Source: Anaerolineae bacterium (GTDB taxonomy: Bacteria; Chloroflexota; Anaerolineae; Aggregatilineales; Phototrophicaceae). From it: 64,000 nucleotides of DNA. The stretch covers positions 51,245 to 115,244 of the forward strand of contig JAHDWN010000019.1 in assembly GCA_023382675.1 (NCBI GenBank). Direction: 5' to 3'. The notes below the pieces were generated by a model that was not told the origin of the DNA, made no database searches, and saw only the letters and a list, made by a program, of their open reading frames with translations. The position numbers and the translations under genes are program-made. Each line of letters opens with the position of its first letter. The first letter of the stretch is position 1. Positions 19,757-29,060 of the stretch are shown here, one piece after another.

Positions 19757-20260
19757 GTGGACGAGATCACATTAACAGGATACACGCCCGGCGCACTGGG
19801 ACGTATCATCGAATTGCAGGCAGTCTATTATGCCCAACACTGGGACTTGGGCCTGTATTTCGAGGCCAAAGCCGCCACGGAGATGGCCGAATTCCTGAGC
19901 CGGTTCGACGCCGAGCGCGATGGCGCGTGGTTCGCGTACGTTGACGGGCAGATCGTCGGCGGCATCTTCATCGACGGCGCGCGGGCGGATGACGAAGGGG
20001 CGCGGCTGCGCTGGTTTATCATCGACGAGGCTTATCAAGGGCTGGGCCTGGGCAAGCGTCTGATGGACGCCGCGATGGCGTTCTGCCGCCGCCAGCAGTT
20101 TCGCCGCGTCTACCTGACGACCTTCAAGGGCTTGACTGCCGCGCGTCACCTCTACGAAAAGCACGGATTCAGATTGTGTGGTGAAGAAGATGGTACGCAT
20201 CTGACCGGCAAAGCCTCCCTGATTGAGCAGGTTTTCGAATGGGTGATGCCCGCCGATTGA
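19757..20260 (+). CDS. GNAT-family N-acetyltransferase
   Basis: LRWFIIDEAYQGLGLGKRLMDAAMAFCRRQQFRRVYLTTFKGLTAARHLYEKHGF. Confidence 0.9.
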   Translation: MDEITLTGYTPGALGRIIELQAVYYAQHWDLGLYFEAKAATEMAEFLSRFDAERDGAWFAYVDGQIVGGIFIDGARADDEGARLRWFIIDEAYQGLGLGKRLMDAAMAFCRRQQFRRVYLTTFKGLTAARHLYEKHGFRLCGEEDGTHLTGKASLIEQVFEWVMPAD

Positions 20261-20373
20261 GCAATCTCACGCTCGCGGACACGCCCTGGACGGCCGATCT
20301 CGTTGAAAACACCTCGCCTTTCGCTTAGAATGTCTGGCCCGTTCTGCCGCACGTCGAGCGATGAGGTGTGTGG

Positions 20374-23049
20374 ATGACAGACGTCTTCATCTCCTACTCG
20401 CGCAAAGACGTAGACTTTGTGCGCCGCCTGTTTGACGCGTTCGAGCGCGCCAGTCTGAGTTCTTGGATCGATTTCGATGACATTCCCTACTCGGTCGATT
20501 GGATGCTGGAGATCGAGAAGGGCATCGACGCGTCGGATGCGTTCGTGTTCATCATCAGCCCCGATTCGGTCGCATCTCGTGTCTGCAATCTGGAGCTGGC
20601 GTACGCGCGCCAGAATAGTAAGCGCATCATCCCGGTCGTCCGCCGCGATGTCGATGCCCAGGCCATCGAACCCGTGTGGCGGCAGCAGGACTGGGGAGAG
20701 CAAGCGCGCGAAAACTGGACGTATCTGCGCCGGTTGAACTGGCTGTTTGCGCGTGAAAGTGACGATTTCACGCAGGCGTTTCAAGCGCTGGTTGAGATCG
20801 CACAGCAAGACCCGGAACATGTCCGCGCGCACACACGGCTGCTGACTCGTGCGCGCGAGTGGGATGTTCATCAGCGTGAGACCAGCTACTTGCTCAGCGG
20901 CGAGGATTTGAAAGCGGCGGAAAACTGGCTGGTGACGGCGGCAATCCTCGACCCACAGCCGACGCCGCTGCAGGTGGCCTATGTCCAGACGAGCCGCCAG
21001 CGAGAAACTCGCCGTACGCGCAACCTGCTGATCGGTGTTTCTGTTGCGCTCGTGGTCACGGTAGCGTTGGCGGTGCTTTCTTTTGGGCTGTTCCAGCGCT
21101 CAGAGACCAACCGTGTGCTGGCGGAGAACAACGAAGCCACGGCCGTCTATCAGGGCACGATTTCGGAGGCACTGCGCCTGTCCGCTCAAGCGGAACTGGA
21201 GGCGAGCGGCGCGTTTCCGGATCGTGGCGTGTTGCTGGCGCTTGACGTGCTTGAGCATTATCCGTACGTCTGGCAGGCGGAGCGCGCGCTGGCAACAGCC
21301 GTCCAGAGCACGCGACTGCGCTACCTGATCGACGACCCTGGGTTCTCCATCCACGGCCTGTCCGCGCAGAATCAATATCTGTCTGCGCTCGGGGGTACGG
21401 GAATCGAGGAACGCGAACGCCCATGCCTGCCACCCGTGCCCTATTCTAATACAATAGACGGCTTGCCGATGGTCGCGTTTCATATCTGGGCGCTGGAGGT
21501 AAGGCAGATCATCGAGAATTGGACGGGCTGCGTACTCCTGTGGTCGCCAACGAATGCCGCTCGTGTGGCGCTGGTCGATCCCACGACGACGACCATCTAC
21601 GATCTTCGTAACGATGCGCCCCGGCAGAACATACCCGGTTATGCGGTCGCCTGGTCACCTTCCGGCCAGCAGTTAGCGCTGCGCGAGGGCGCTCAGCTGC
21701 ATATCTGGGAGATTGAAGCGGGGCGGAGGCACTTCACCATCACGGGGCAAGATCCGCTCTGGTCGCCCGATGAACGCCGCATCCTGACTCTGGACAACCG
21801 CAGTCTATGGGATGCAAATACGGGCGCGCATTTGCTCACGCTGGAGATGCCGCCTTCGCCCACCGGAATGGGCGAGGAAGGCTTCATGGCCGCCACCTGG
21901 TCGCCGGATAGCCAGCAGCTCCTGGCTATCCAGCTCTATCGGGCGGCCACGTTCAATGCCTCGACCGGCGAACCACTCGAAGTCGACGCGGTCGGTCAGG
22001 ATCAGCATCCCGGCTACGTGGCATCGTGGATGGGTGATCATCCGCTGATCGCCTACACCTCCGGCACGACCGGGCTGGTCGACGTCATGCTCGATGATCT
22101 GAGCGGCGCTGATCCGGCACTCTTATCGCAGATGGCGCTAGATCCGCAGTGGTCGGTCAATGGCGAGCTTGCCTCCAACACGATTCAGAACACGGTGCGC
22201 GTGGAGGCGAGCGGCGTTGACGGCACCTTCTATGAGCTTCAACTCTATGGCGGCCCATATCCACTGACCTACGGGTTGAGCACCGTATGGTCAACGAGCA
22301 ACTCCTACCTCGCCGCAAACGTGAACACCGCGCCTATGCCGCTCGCCGAGATCAATGCGCCGATTCATGTGTGGGATGCGGGCAACCTGGCGACATCCCT
22401 GCCACAGGATATCAATTTGACACCGCGTGAGGTGCCGTATCTGGCGACCGATGTCGCTTCGCCCGATGGCAGCCTGACTTTCCACTACGATCCGTCGACC
22501 GAGGCGACCAGAGCTTCGATCACGATTCACGACGCGGGCGACGACCGACTGCTGCGAACGCTGCCCATTGATGCGGATTTCGGTGGGTTGATCATCGAAT
22601 GGTCGCCGGATGGGCGTTTCATCTCAGCACACGGGGTCGCCGGCTTTTCCAGTCTACCGTCGCGCTCGTGGGTTTGGGACGTGCGCACTGGCGAGGAGGT
22701 CCTCAGTTTCACCAATACTTATCGCATACAATGGGCGCCGCACACCAGTCGTCTTCTGGTTGCGCGGGGCAGCCGCGCGGAGATTTGGGATGTCGAACGC
22801 CGGATTCTGCTCTACGAAACGGACGCGCCCACAAGCGTTGTCGAATGGAGCGAAGATGGCAGCAGCCTGGTCTTTATGACTCACGCATGGGTCGTGCGCG
22901 ACGGCGTCGGCGGCAACGAGTATACCGGTGTCACGCTGCCAGTCTGGGAAACGCTGGACGATCTGATTGCTTATGCGCGTGAATGCTGTGTCGTGCGCAG
23001 TCTGACTGCCGAAGAACGGCGCCAATTTGGACTGCCTGCGTTAGAGTAA
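20374..23049 (+). CDS. TIR domain - TM helix - WD40-like beta-propeller protein
   Basis: TDVFISYSRKDVDFVRRLF...SWIDFDDIP...FVFIISPDSVASRVCNLELAYA; linker HTRLLTRAREW; TM LLIGVSVALVVTVALAVLSFGLF; propeller repeats such as IIEWSPDGRFISAHG. Confidence 0.88.
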   Translation: MTDVFISYSRKDVDFVRRLFDAFERASLSSWIDFDDIPYSVDWMLEIEKGIDASDAFVFIISPDSVASRVCNLELAYARQNSKRIIPVVRRDVDAQAIEPVWRQQDWGEQARENWTYLRRLNWLFARESDDFTQAFQALVEIAQQDPEHVRAHTRLLTRAREWDVHQRETSYLLSGEDLKAAENWLVTAAILDPQPTPLQVAYVQTSRQRETRRTRNLLIGVSVALVVTVALAVLSFGLFQRSETNRVLAENNEATAVYQGTISEALRLSAQAELEASGAFPDRGVLLALDVLEHYPYVWQAERALATAVQSTRLRYLIDDPGFSIHGLSAQNQYLSALGGTGIEERERPCLPPVPYSNTIDGLPMVAFHIWALEVRQIIENWTGCVLLWSPTNAARVALVDPTTTTIYDLRNDAPRQNIPGYAVAWSPSGQQLALREGAQLHIWEIEAGRRHFTITGQDPLWSPDERRILTLDNRSLWDANTGAHLLTLEMPPSPTGMGEEGFMAATWSPDSQQLLAIQLYRAATFNASTGEPLEVDAVGQDQHPGYVASWMGDHPLIAYTSGTTGLVDVMLDDLSGADPALLSQMALDPQWSVNGELASNTIQNTVRVEASGVDGTFYELQLYGGPYPLTYGLSTVWSTSNSYLAANVNTAPMPLAEINAPIHVWDAGNLATSLPQDINLTPREVPYLATDVASPDGSLTFHYDPSTEATRASITIHDAGDDRLLRTLPIDADFGGLIIEWSPDGRFISAHGVAGFSSLPSRSWVWDVRTGEEVLSFTNTYRIQWAPHTSRLLVARGSRAEIWDVERRILLYETDAPTSVVEWSEDGSSLVFMTHAWVVRDGVGGNEYTGVTLPVWETLDDLIAYARECCVVRSLTAEERRQFGLPALE

Positions 23050-23071
23050 GTGACCGTCCGTTAGTTTGAGC

Positions 23072-23217
23072 TTGCGTGCTACTGACGAAGGGGTACGATG
23101 GGGCCGATTGGGGGCTGGCCCAGGTTGTTGCCTGGTGGATGCTGCAAGCAAGTTCGACCGGTCTGCCTGACAACCTTCAAGGGCTTGACCTCCGCGCGCT
23201 ATCTTGAACCGCAATAG
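23072..23217 (+). pseudogene. Degraded GNAT acetyltransferase relic, similar to 19757..20260
   Basis: In shifting frames: LRATDEGVRW..., GAGPGCCLVDAASKFDR, VCLTTFKGLTSARYLEPQ*; compare ADDEGARLRW, GLGLGKRLMDAA, VYLTTFKGLTAARHLYEK in the intact gene. Confidence 0.7.
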
Positions 23218-23250
23218 CCCACGCGCGCTTCAGCCGGTACAATCCGGCGC

Positions 23251-24108
23251 ATGTTTACACAAGACGTTCTAACACAGGCGCTCGCGCCGCGCGCGGTGCG
23301 CTATCTGCCGCAGACCGGCAGCACCAACGACGATGCGCTCGCCTGGCTCAACGGCGGCGCAGCCGATGGCGCGGTCGTCATCGCTGGTGAACAGGTGCGT
23401 GGTCGTGGGCGTATGGGGCGCGCCTGGCACGCGCCGCCCGGCACCGCCCTGCTGCTCTCCATCGTGCTGCGCCCGCATCTGCAACACCTGCCACAGTTGA
23501 CCATGCTCGGCGCGCTGGCCGTCTGCGAACTGGCCGAGGCCTACGGCATCGCCGCCGTGGACATCAAATGGCCGAACGATGTGCGCATCGGCGGGCGCAA
23601 GCTCAGCGGCGTACTGCCAGAGGCCGCCTGGGCAGGCGACCGCCTGCTCGGCGCTGTCCTCGGCATCGGCCTTAACCTCAGCGTCGATTTCACCGGCACA
23701 CCGTTCGCGTCCACCGCCATCAGCCTGGCGACCGCGTTACGATCTCCCGAAGTATCCGCCTCATCTGCGCAGGACTCATCGAGCAAGGTACTGCCTGCCG
23801 AAGTCCCCTCACCGTCTACGGAGAGGGAATTTAGGGATGAGGTGGGTGAGGTGTCTGCTCTATCCCCACTCGCTGTCCTCACACGCCTGCTCACTCTCTA
23901 TGATCGCTGGCGGGCGCAGCTTGGACAGCCCGCGCTCTATCACGCATGGCGACAGCGGCTGGCGCTCGGCGGTCACGTCCGTGTCACCGCGCCGGAGGGT
24001 GTGCTGGAAGGCGTCGCTGAGGGGGTGACGCCGGATGGGGCGCTGCTCCTGCGCATGGCCGACGGCACGTTGCGTCATATCCTTGCAGGGGATGTGTTCG
24101 AGGTCTGA
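23251..24108 (+). CDS. birA: Biotin--[acetyl-CoA-carboxylase] ligase
   Basis: GSTNDDALAWL, GEQVRGRGRMGRAWHAPPGTALLLSIVLRP, DIKWPNDVRIGGRKLSGVLPE. Confidence 0.93.
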   Translation: MFTQDVLTQALAPRAVRYLPQTGSTNDDALAWLNGGAADGAVVIAGEQVRGRGRMGRAWHAPPGTALLLSIVLRPHLQHLPQLTMLGALAVCELAEAYGIAAVDIKWPNDVRIGGRKLSGVLPEAAWAGDRLLGAVLGIGLNLSVDFTGTPFASTAISLATALRSPEVSASSAQDSSSKVLPAEVPSPSTEREFRDEVGEVSALSPLAVLTRLLTLYDRWRAQLGQPALYHAWRQRLALGGHVRVTAPEGVLEGVAEGVTPDGALLLRMADGTLRHILAGDVFEV

Positions 24109-24225
24109 TCCCTGCGCCAGCGAAGCGACGCTAAGCCTCCGCTTCGCCCCCGACGACAGTCACCCTTGGTATGCACTCGCTGTCTGTGGTTCAATTAGAG
24201 TGTTGATTGACGATGGAACGACATT

Positions 24226-25602
24226 ATGGGAATCCGTCTGGATTGGGAAATTGAGAGCGAACGCGAGCGGATGCAGGAAGTCGGGGAAGACCCGGAGGCC
24301 GCTCGGCGGCGACGCCGCGCCTTGCGCCGCATCATCCTTTTTACTGCCTTCCTCATCATGATCGGCGCGTGCGTGGTCGGCCTGGTGCTGCTGCGCTTGC
24401 AGCAGGTCGATGAAATCTTCCGCCAGAACCTGCTCGACACAGTCGAAAACGAGGTGGCCGCGCTGCGGGTTGGCGACCGCACTGCCTACAATAATATCCA
24501 GCGCAGCGACAGCGAGGCGTGGATACAAAGCCAGCAGGTGCTCTACGATGATTATCAGACGCTCAAACAGCAGCCCAACCTGATCCTCAGCGGGCACGCG
24601 CTCGATGTCGAAATCGATGGTGCGCGCGGGCGGGTGTTGGTCGAAGAGATCCTCAACGGCGTCCAGTATGCGCGCGTCTGGTTCTACTGGCGCTTTGACG
24701 ATGGCTGGCGTCATGTCCCGCCGGATTACACCTTCTGGGGTGAGCAGCGTTTGCTCGAAAGCGACCAGATGGCGATCCGCTACTGGGCGGTTGATGAGCC
24801 ATTCGCGCAGGCGCTGGCTTCGACCCTGCCTGCCTGGCTCAATGCCGGTTGTGCCGCGCTCATCTGCCCAACGCTGCCGCAGCTCGTGATCGATATTCTG
24901 CCAGACGAAACGGTCGAGATGGGCTGGCTGCCGGATGAACCCTGGCATCTGCGCGTTGCCTCGCCATTTCTCAAACCGGTGCGGATGGATCAGGTCTGGC
25001 AGCCGGAAAGTCGCCTGGCTATGGCCGGATTGTTCACCGAACAGCTCGTGTCTGCTGCCACCAATGGTGTCGGGCCGGTCTATCCCGCCGACGCCTACTA
25101 TCTGCACCAGGTCATCACCTCGTGGTTGACCAAGCGCTTCAGCGGCGTCGAGATCAACACCTACAGCCTGGATAGCTTCGCCGGACGCTACGGAGATGCG
25201 GCGGTCGGGCGTCTGTTGGCGGCGCTCACGCCGGACTCGGGCGTCGCGGCCATGGCCGAGGCCGCAGGCGTCGCCTCGGTGGCCGATCTCGAAATCGACT
25301 GGCGCGATATTCTCACCTGGCGCTTGACGCTTGAGCAGGAATTGATCGCCGCTCGCGACGATGCGCACTTCCTGCAACTCTACGACTTGACCGATCCTGC
25401 CGTGAGCGATGCCGCGCTGGCTCGCTTTGAGTCGGTCGGGCGTGGCGGGCGTCTGCTCGTCTCAGAGGTGACGCGCGGCGCGGATTCGGTGGGCAATCCG
25501 GCGCTGTTTGCGCGCGCCATTGTCGTTGGCACCGACGGCTCAACGCGCGAGGAGCAGGTTGTTTTTCGCCTGGTCAATGGCGACTGGAAGCGCGCCAGCT
25601 AG
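24226..25602 (+). CDS. Membrane-anchored protein of unknown function
   Basis: 458 aa; single TM (IILFTAFLIMIGACVVGLVLL) and large extracytoplasmic part; no motif recognised. Confidence 0.65.
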   Translation: MGIRLDWEIESERERMQEVGEDPEAARRRRRALRRIILFTAFLIMIGACVVGLVLLRLQQVDEIFRQNLLDTVENEVAALRVGDRTAYNNIQRSDSEAWIQSQQVLYDDYQTLKQQPNLILSGHALDVEIDGARGRVLVEEILNGVQYARVWFYWRFDDGWRHVPPDYTFWGEQRLLESDQMAIRYWAVDEPFAQALASTLPAWLNAGCAALICPTLPQLVIDILPDETVEMGWLPDEPWHLRVASPFLKPVRMDQVWQPESRLAMAGLFTEQLVSAATNGVGPVYPADAYYLHQVITSWLTKRFSGVEINTYSLDSFAGRYGDAAVGRLLAALTPDSGVAAMAEAAGVASVADLEIDWRDILTWRLTLEQELIAARDDAHFLQLYDLTDPAVSDAALARFESVGRGGRLLVSEVTRGADSVGNPALFARAIVVGTDGSTREEQVVFRLVNGDWKRAS

Positions 25603-25617
25603 GTCAGACAAGAGTAG

Positions 25618-25679
25618 TGATGAGTAACGAGTGATGCGTGATGAGCCATACAGTAAGTCTGCATGACTCATCACTTTTT
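25618..25679. repeat. Heptanucleotide tract and overlapping hairpin with T-tail
   Basis: TGATGAG TAACGAG TGATGCG TGATGAG; GTGATGAG (25638-25645) pairs with CTCATCAC (25667-25674) followed by TTTTTA. Confidence 0.75.
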
Positions 25680-25711
25680 ACGCTGCTTGTGGGCGAAACC
25701 CGCGTACTCTG

Positions 25712-27058
25712 TCAGCCCATGGGGATGACGCAGCGCCCGGCGCTCGCGCTGCACGAGGCCACCGTCTGGCCGCCGCGCTCCACCCGGAAATCGCTGCGCC
25801 AGATCGCGCGCGAGGCTTCGAAGAAGGTCGTGCTCGTGAAGCCGCAGCTTACCGTCGGCGTCGTAATCGAACGGTCGATGGTGATGAACAGGCAGTCACG
25901 CGCGCCGAACGATTGAATCGTCCCGCGAATGAACTGTGCCTGCAACGACGCGACGCGAATGCTGGTCGTGCCATTGGTCAGCACCAGGCCGCCCAGATTG
26001 ATCCCGGCCCGGTCGGCGAACAAGGTCAGCGTGGACGCGGTATAAGCGAGTGTCACGCTCGGCCCGGCGGGCGCGCTTGACGATCCGCCGCTAGTAGCGG
26101 TCGGCGGTACGCTGGTTGCCTGCGGCGGCACGGTGTTCACTGCTAACACGGACGTAGGGTTAGGCGCGGGTGTATTCGTCGCCAGTGTCGCCCCGCCGCT
26201 GCTGGTTGGGCGCGGCGTGGGCGTGTTGGTCGGTGCAGCGACGACGATTGCGCCGCCCCAGGCATCGGCGTATTGCGGCAGCAGCACATCCGCCGGGCGC
26301 AGGCTGACTTCGGTCACGGCCTCGGCAGTGCCGGCCTGATAGATAACAAACAGCGAATCGCCGCTGGTGTCCGGCAGCGGCAGTGTCGCCGTCCAGGGCT
26401 GCCAATCGCCCAGTGGACGCCCCTGACTGTCGAACAGCCGCACCTGATCTGCGTTTCTGATCCAGTCGCCTCGGCCACGTGGATACGTCTCGTTGGAAAG
26501 ATACAGGGTGTCACCGCGTGGGTCGGCCAGCGCTGGCAGCACGTTTGGCTGGCTGGCGATCACGATCAGATAAACAAAGCCTAACCGGTAGGGCAGTACG
26601 GCAGCGCCAACTTCGCGATACCAGCCGTTCGTAACCGTCCGATTGTGGATGTCCGAGCCGCGCCAGAAATTGATCGCGCCCTGCACGTTCGGGCGCGCCG
26701 CCGCGATCTCGCTCAGGACGAGTTGGTCCGTCTGCCCATAGACCGGCCAGCCGTACTGTGGGTAAAGCGCGCGCGTCCGCGGATCTTCACCGTTGCGCCC
26801 TGTGTGAATCTCCGCGCCGCTCGGAATCTGGGGCTGCTCCAGGATGTACCGCGCCTGATCGAGCGCCATCTTTTCCAGGATCGGGTTCGGGCGCATCGGC
26901 GCTAACCCCAGGCCGATGCGCCACTCGTTCAGCGCCGCGACCACAGCGCGCGCTTCGTCGGCGTTTGATGTCGATTGCGGTTGTGCGGTCGTCGTCAAGG
27001 GAACGACTGTCACTAACAAGGCAAGCAAAAACGCGCAGAAAAGCCAGCGGCGCATCAT
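25712..27058 (-). CDS. Secreted CAP/SCP-domain protein with Thr/Pro linker
   Basis: Signal peptide; VVAALNEWRIGLGLAPMRPNPILEKMALDQARYIL ... CAP-like; PTNTPTPRPTSSGG linker. Confidence 0.65.
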   Translation of the reverse strand: MMRRWLFCAFLLALLVTVVPLTTTAQPQSTSNADEARAVVAALNEWRIGLGLAPMRPNPILEKMALDQARYILEQPQIPSGAEIHTGRNGEDPRTRALYPQYGWPVYGQTDQLVLSEIAAARPNVQGAINFWRGSDIHNRTVTNGWYREVGAAVLPYRLGFVYLIVIASQPNVLPALADPRGDTLYLSNETYPRGRGDWIRNADQVRLFDSQGRPLGDWQPWTATLPLPDTSGDSLFVIYQAGTAEAVTEVSLRPADVLLPQYADAWGGAIVVAAPTNTPTPRPTSSGGATLATNTPAPNPTSVLAVNTVPPQATSVPPTATSGGSSSAPAGPSVTLAYTASTLTLFADRAGINLGGLVLTNGTTSIRVASLQAQFIRGTIQSFGARDCLFITIDRSITTPTVSCGFTSTTFFEASRAIWRSDFRVERGGQTVASCSASAGRCVIPMG

Positions 27059-27201
27059 TTTTCACTTTCTGAACGACATAACCTTTACATAGCATAGCGT
27101 ATTATTGCGATTATTGTGCAATTCAATGAACTGGCGCATAATCTCTGACGAACAGCATGCAGCGAAATTCGGACGGCCATTCGTAAAGGAGCATTCGCCA
27201 G

Positions 27202-27885
27202 GTGGATTTTGTCCGCGCACTTCGCATCGTCTTTGACGATCCTCAGTGGGTGAGCAAGCTGGCCGTTGCGGCGGTCATCACCGGGGTTTCCATTCTGCTG
27301 ACGCCGGTGCTGATCGGCCTGGCGGGCTGGGCGATCCTGCTCGGCTACCAACTGGCGTTGATCGCCAATCTGCGCGCTGGGGTGCAGTACCCGCTGCCGC
27401 GCTGGATCGACCTCAGCGAATACTTCAACAACGGCTCACAGGCGCTGACCGCGCTCGTCATTTATTTGCTGCCGCTGATTCTGTTTGGCTGTTGCATCGC
27501 CACCCTGTCGTTCTTCAGCGATGGCAATTTGAGCAGCGGGGTTGTGCTGGGCATCGTCTGTGTTGCGCCCTTCCTGCTCGTCTATCTCCTGATCGCGCTG
27601 CTCCTGCATACACTGGGTATGGGGCGCTTCCTGGACGACCCACGCCTGGGCGTCTTTTTCGACGTTAGCGGGCTGCTGCGGCTGCTGCGCGCGCGCAGTG
27701 ACATCACCCTGCGCTATCTGCTCAATGTGATCATTCTCGGCGTCATTTTTGGCGCGTTTAACGGTATTCCCTGTCTGGGCACGCTGGTCCATCTGGGGCT
27801 TCAGTGGCCGGTCAGCGGCGCACTGGCCGGGCTGTTCATCCACGAGATGCTCGACACACCCAGGCGCAAAGCGAAGCCGTCTTGA
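27202..27885 (+). CDS. DUF4013-like membrane protein
   Basis: MDFVRALRIVFDDPQWVSKLAVAAVITG...LPRWIDLSEYFNNG; GTG start. Confidence 0.7.
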   Translation: MDFVRALRIVFDDPQWVSKLAVAAVITGVSILLTPVLIGLAGWAILLGYQLALIANLRAGVQYPLPRWIDLSEYFNNGSQALTALVIYLLPLILFGCCIATLSFFSDGNLSSGVVLGIVCVAPFLLVYLLIALLLHTLGMGRFLDDPRLGVFFDVSGLLRLLRARSDITLRYLLNVIILGVIFGAFNGIPCLGTLVHLGLQWPVSGALAGLFIHEMLDTPRRKAKPS

Positions 27886-27899
27886 GCGCGGCCTGTGCC

Positions 27900-27927
27900 T
27901 TGACGCTGCCCCCGCCTTTGCTATAAT
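27900..27927 (+). promoter_or_regulatory. tRNA-Lys promoter
   Basis: TTGACG (27900-27905), 16-nt spacer, TATAAT (27922-27927). Confidence 0.7.
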
Positions 27928-27939
27928 GCGAGGGTAGTC

Positions 27940-28012
27940 GGCTCCGTAGCTCAATTGGCAGAGCAGTTGACTCTTAATCAATAGGTTGCAGGTTCGAGTC
28001 CTGCCGGAGTCA
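27940..28012 (+). tRNA. tRNA-Lys (anticodon CTT)
   Basis: Cloverleaf: GGCTCCG TA GCTC AATTGGCA GAGC A GTTGA CTCTTAA TCAAT ... GCAGG TTCGAGT CCTGC CGGAGTC A. Confidence 0.95.
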
Positions 28013-28020
28013 TAAAATAA

Positions 28021-28046
28021 GCCCCACAACGCGTGGGGCTTTTTTG
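28021..28046 (+). terminator. Rho-independent terminator
   Basis: GCCCCAC-AACGC-GTGGGGC-TTTTTT. Confidence 0.9.
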
Positions 28047-28101
28047 TTTGAAGCGCTATCTATTCAAGGCGTAAACGCCGGGCACAAATACCAGCAGGTC
28101 T

Positions 28102-28788
28102 TTATCCGACGGGTTCGCCGACTGCGTTCGCCGGGACCCAGATCGGCTGCGCCTGGCAGGCAATCCAGACTTTGGCGAAGTCACCGCTGAACTCCGAAAT
28201 ATGCCACGTCCCAGCGGGAAGATTGAAGTTCACCTGTGTCGCCAGATCGGCGTCATAGAATGCCGGCGCGCCAGCCGGGATCGAATACACCACCGAATTG
28301 GCGGGCAGAGGATACGTGCAGGACGCGCCTGACCCCAAATACACATTGCCCGGCCCCGTGATCGTGATGTTATAGGACAGTCCAGTCTGGGCGAACGTAT
28401 CGTCAATCACGGCGACGAAGTACTGCGTCCCGGCGGTCAGCGCCACGGTGAAATTGATGGGGTTTGTGTTGCTGGCAGCGATGCAGTTCGAAGCGGGCAG
28501 TGCCGGATCGAAGCTGCCTTGATAGACGTAGACAGCGCTTGTGGTGCCAGGCTCAGTTACGGTGTAGACACCATCAGCATCGACGGTGAACGCATAAGAC
28601 GCATACAGTACTGCAAAAGCAGTATACCCGCCTGTGCAGTTTGGCGTGGAGATGATCGCGACCTGTGGCTCTTGCTGGCCACCCGGAGTGAGCGTGCCCG
28701 AAACGCTGGCGCTGCCAGCATATACAACCGTCGCCGCAATGGCGAAGATCACTACAAGGACGATACTAACGAGTGCAATCTTCCTCAT
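28102..28788 (-). CDS. Secreted protein, PPC-like domain
   Basis: MRKIALVSIVLVVIFAIAATVVYAGSASVSGTL signal; ...VYVYQGSFDP...LTAGTQYFVAVIDD...YNITITG. Confidence 0.65.
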   Translation of the reverse strand: MRKIALVSIVLVVIFAIAATVVYAGSASVSGTLTPGGQQEPQVAIISTPNCTGGYTAFAVLYASYAFTVDADGVYTVTEPGTTSAVYVYQGSFDPALPASNCIAASNTNPINFTVALTAGTQYFVAVIDDTFAQTGLSYNITITGPGNVYLGSGASCTYPLPANSVVYSIPAGAPAFYDADLATQVNFNLPAGTWHISEFSGDFAKVWIACQAQPIWVPANAVGEPVG

Positions 28789-29060
28789 CAGACCTTCTCC
28801 TATGACAAGATATACGTTATGCGTCCGAACGCTATGTCCGATCCGTGATTCACAGTATATGCACGAAACCACGTAAGAAGATTGGTGAAGAATTCTCGTC
28901 AGAGTGTGAACGATCCACGTAATTCGAAGCCCAAAATCCGGACTGTCCCCCCAAAATACACCCCAGGTATACCGCCGACTACAACTTTAGGTGGAAGCGA
29001 TCAAACCTCGTTTCAGCGTATGCTGCTCACCGTGAAACAAAGTGCCTGAGAGGTGTATCC

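Noticed and set aside
24160-25377. 405-aa minus-strand ORF
   Set aside because: Shadow of the membrane-anchored protein at 24226..25602; low-complexity Arg/Asp composition
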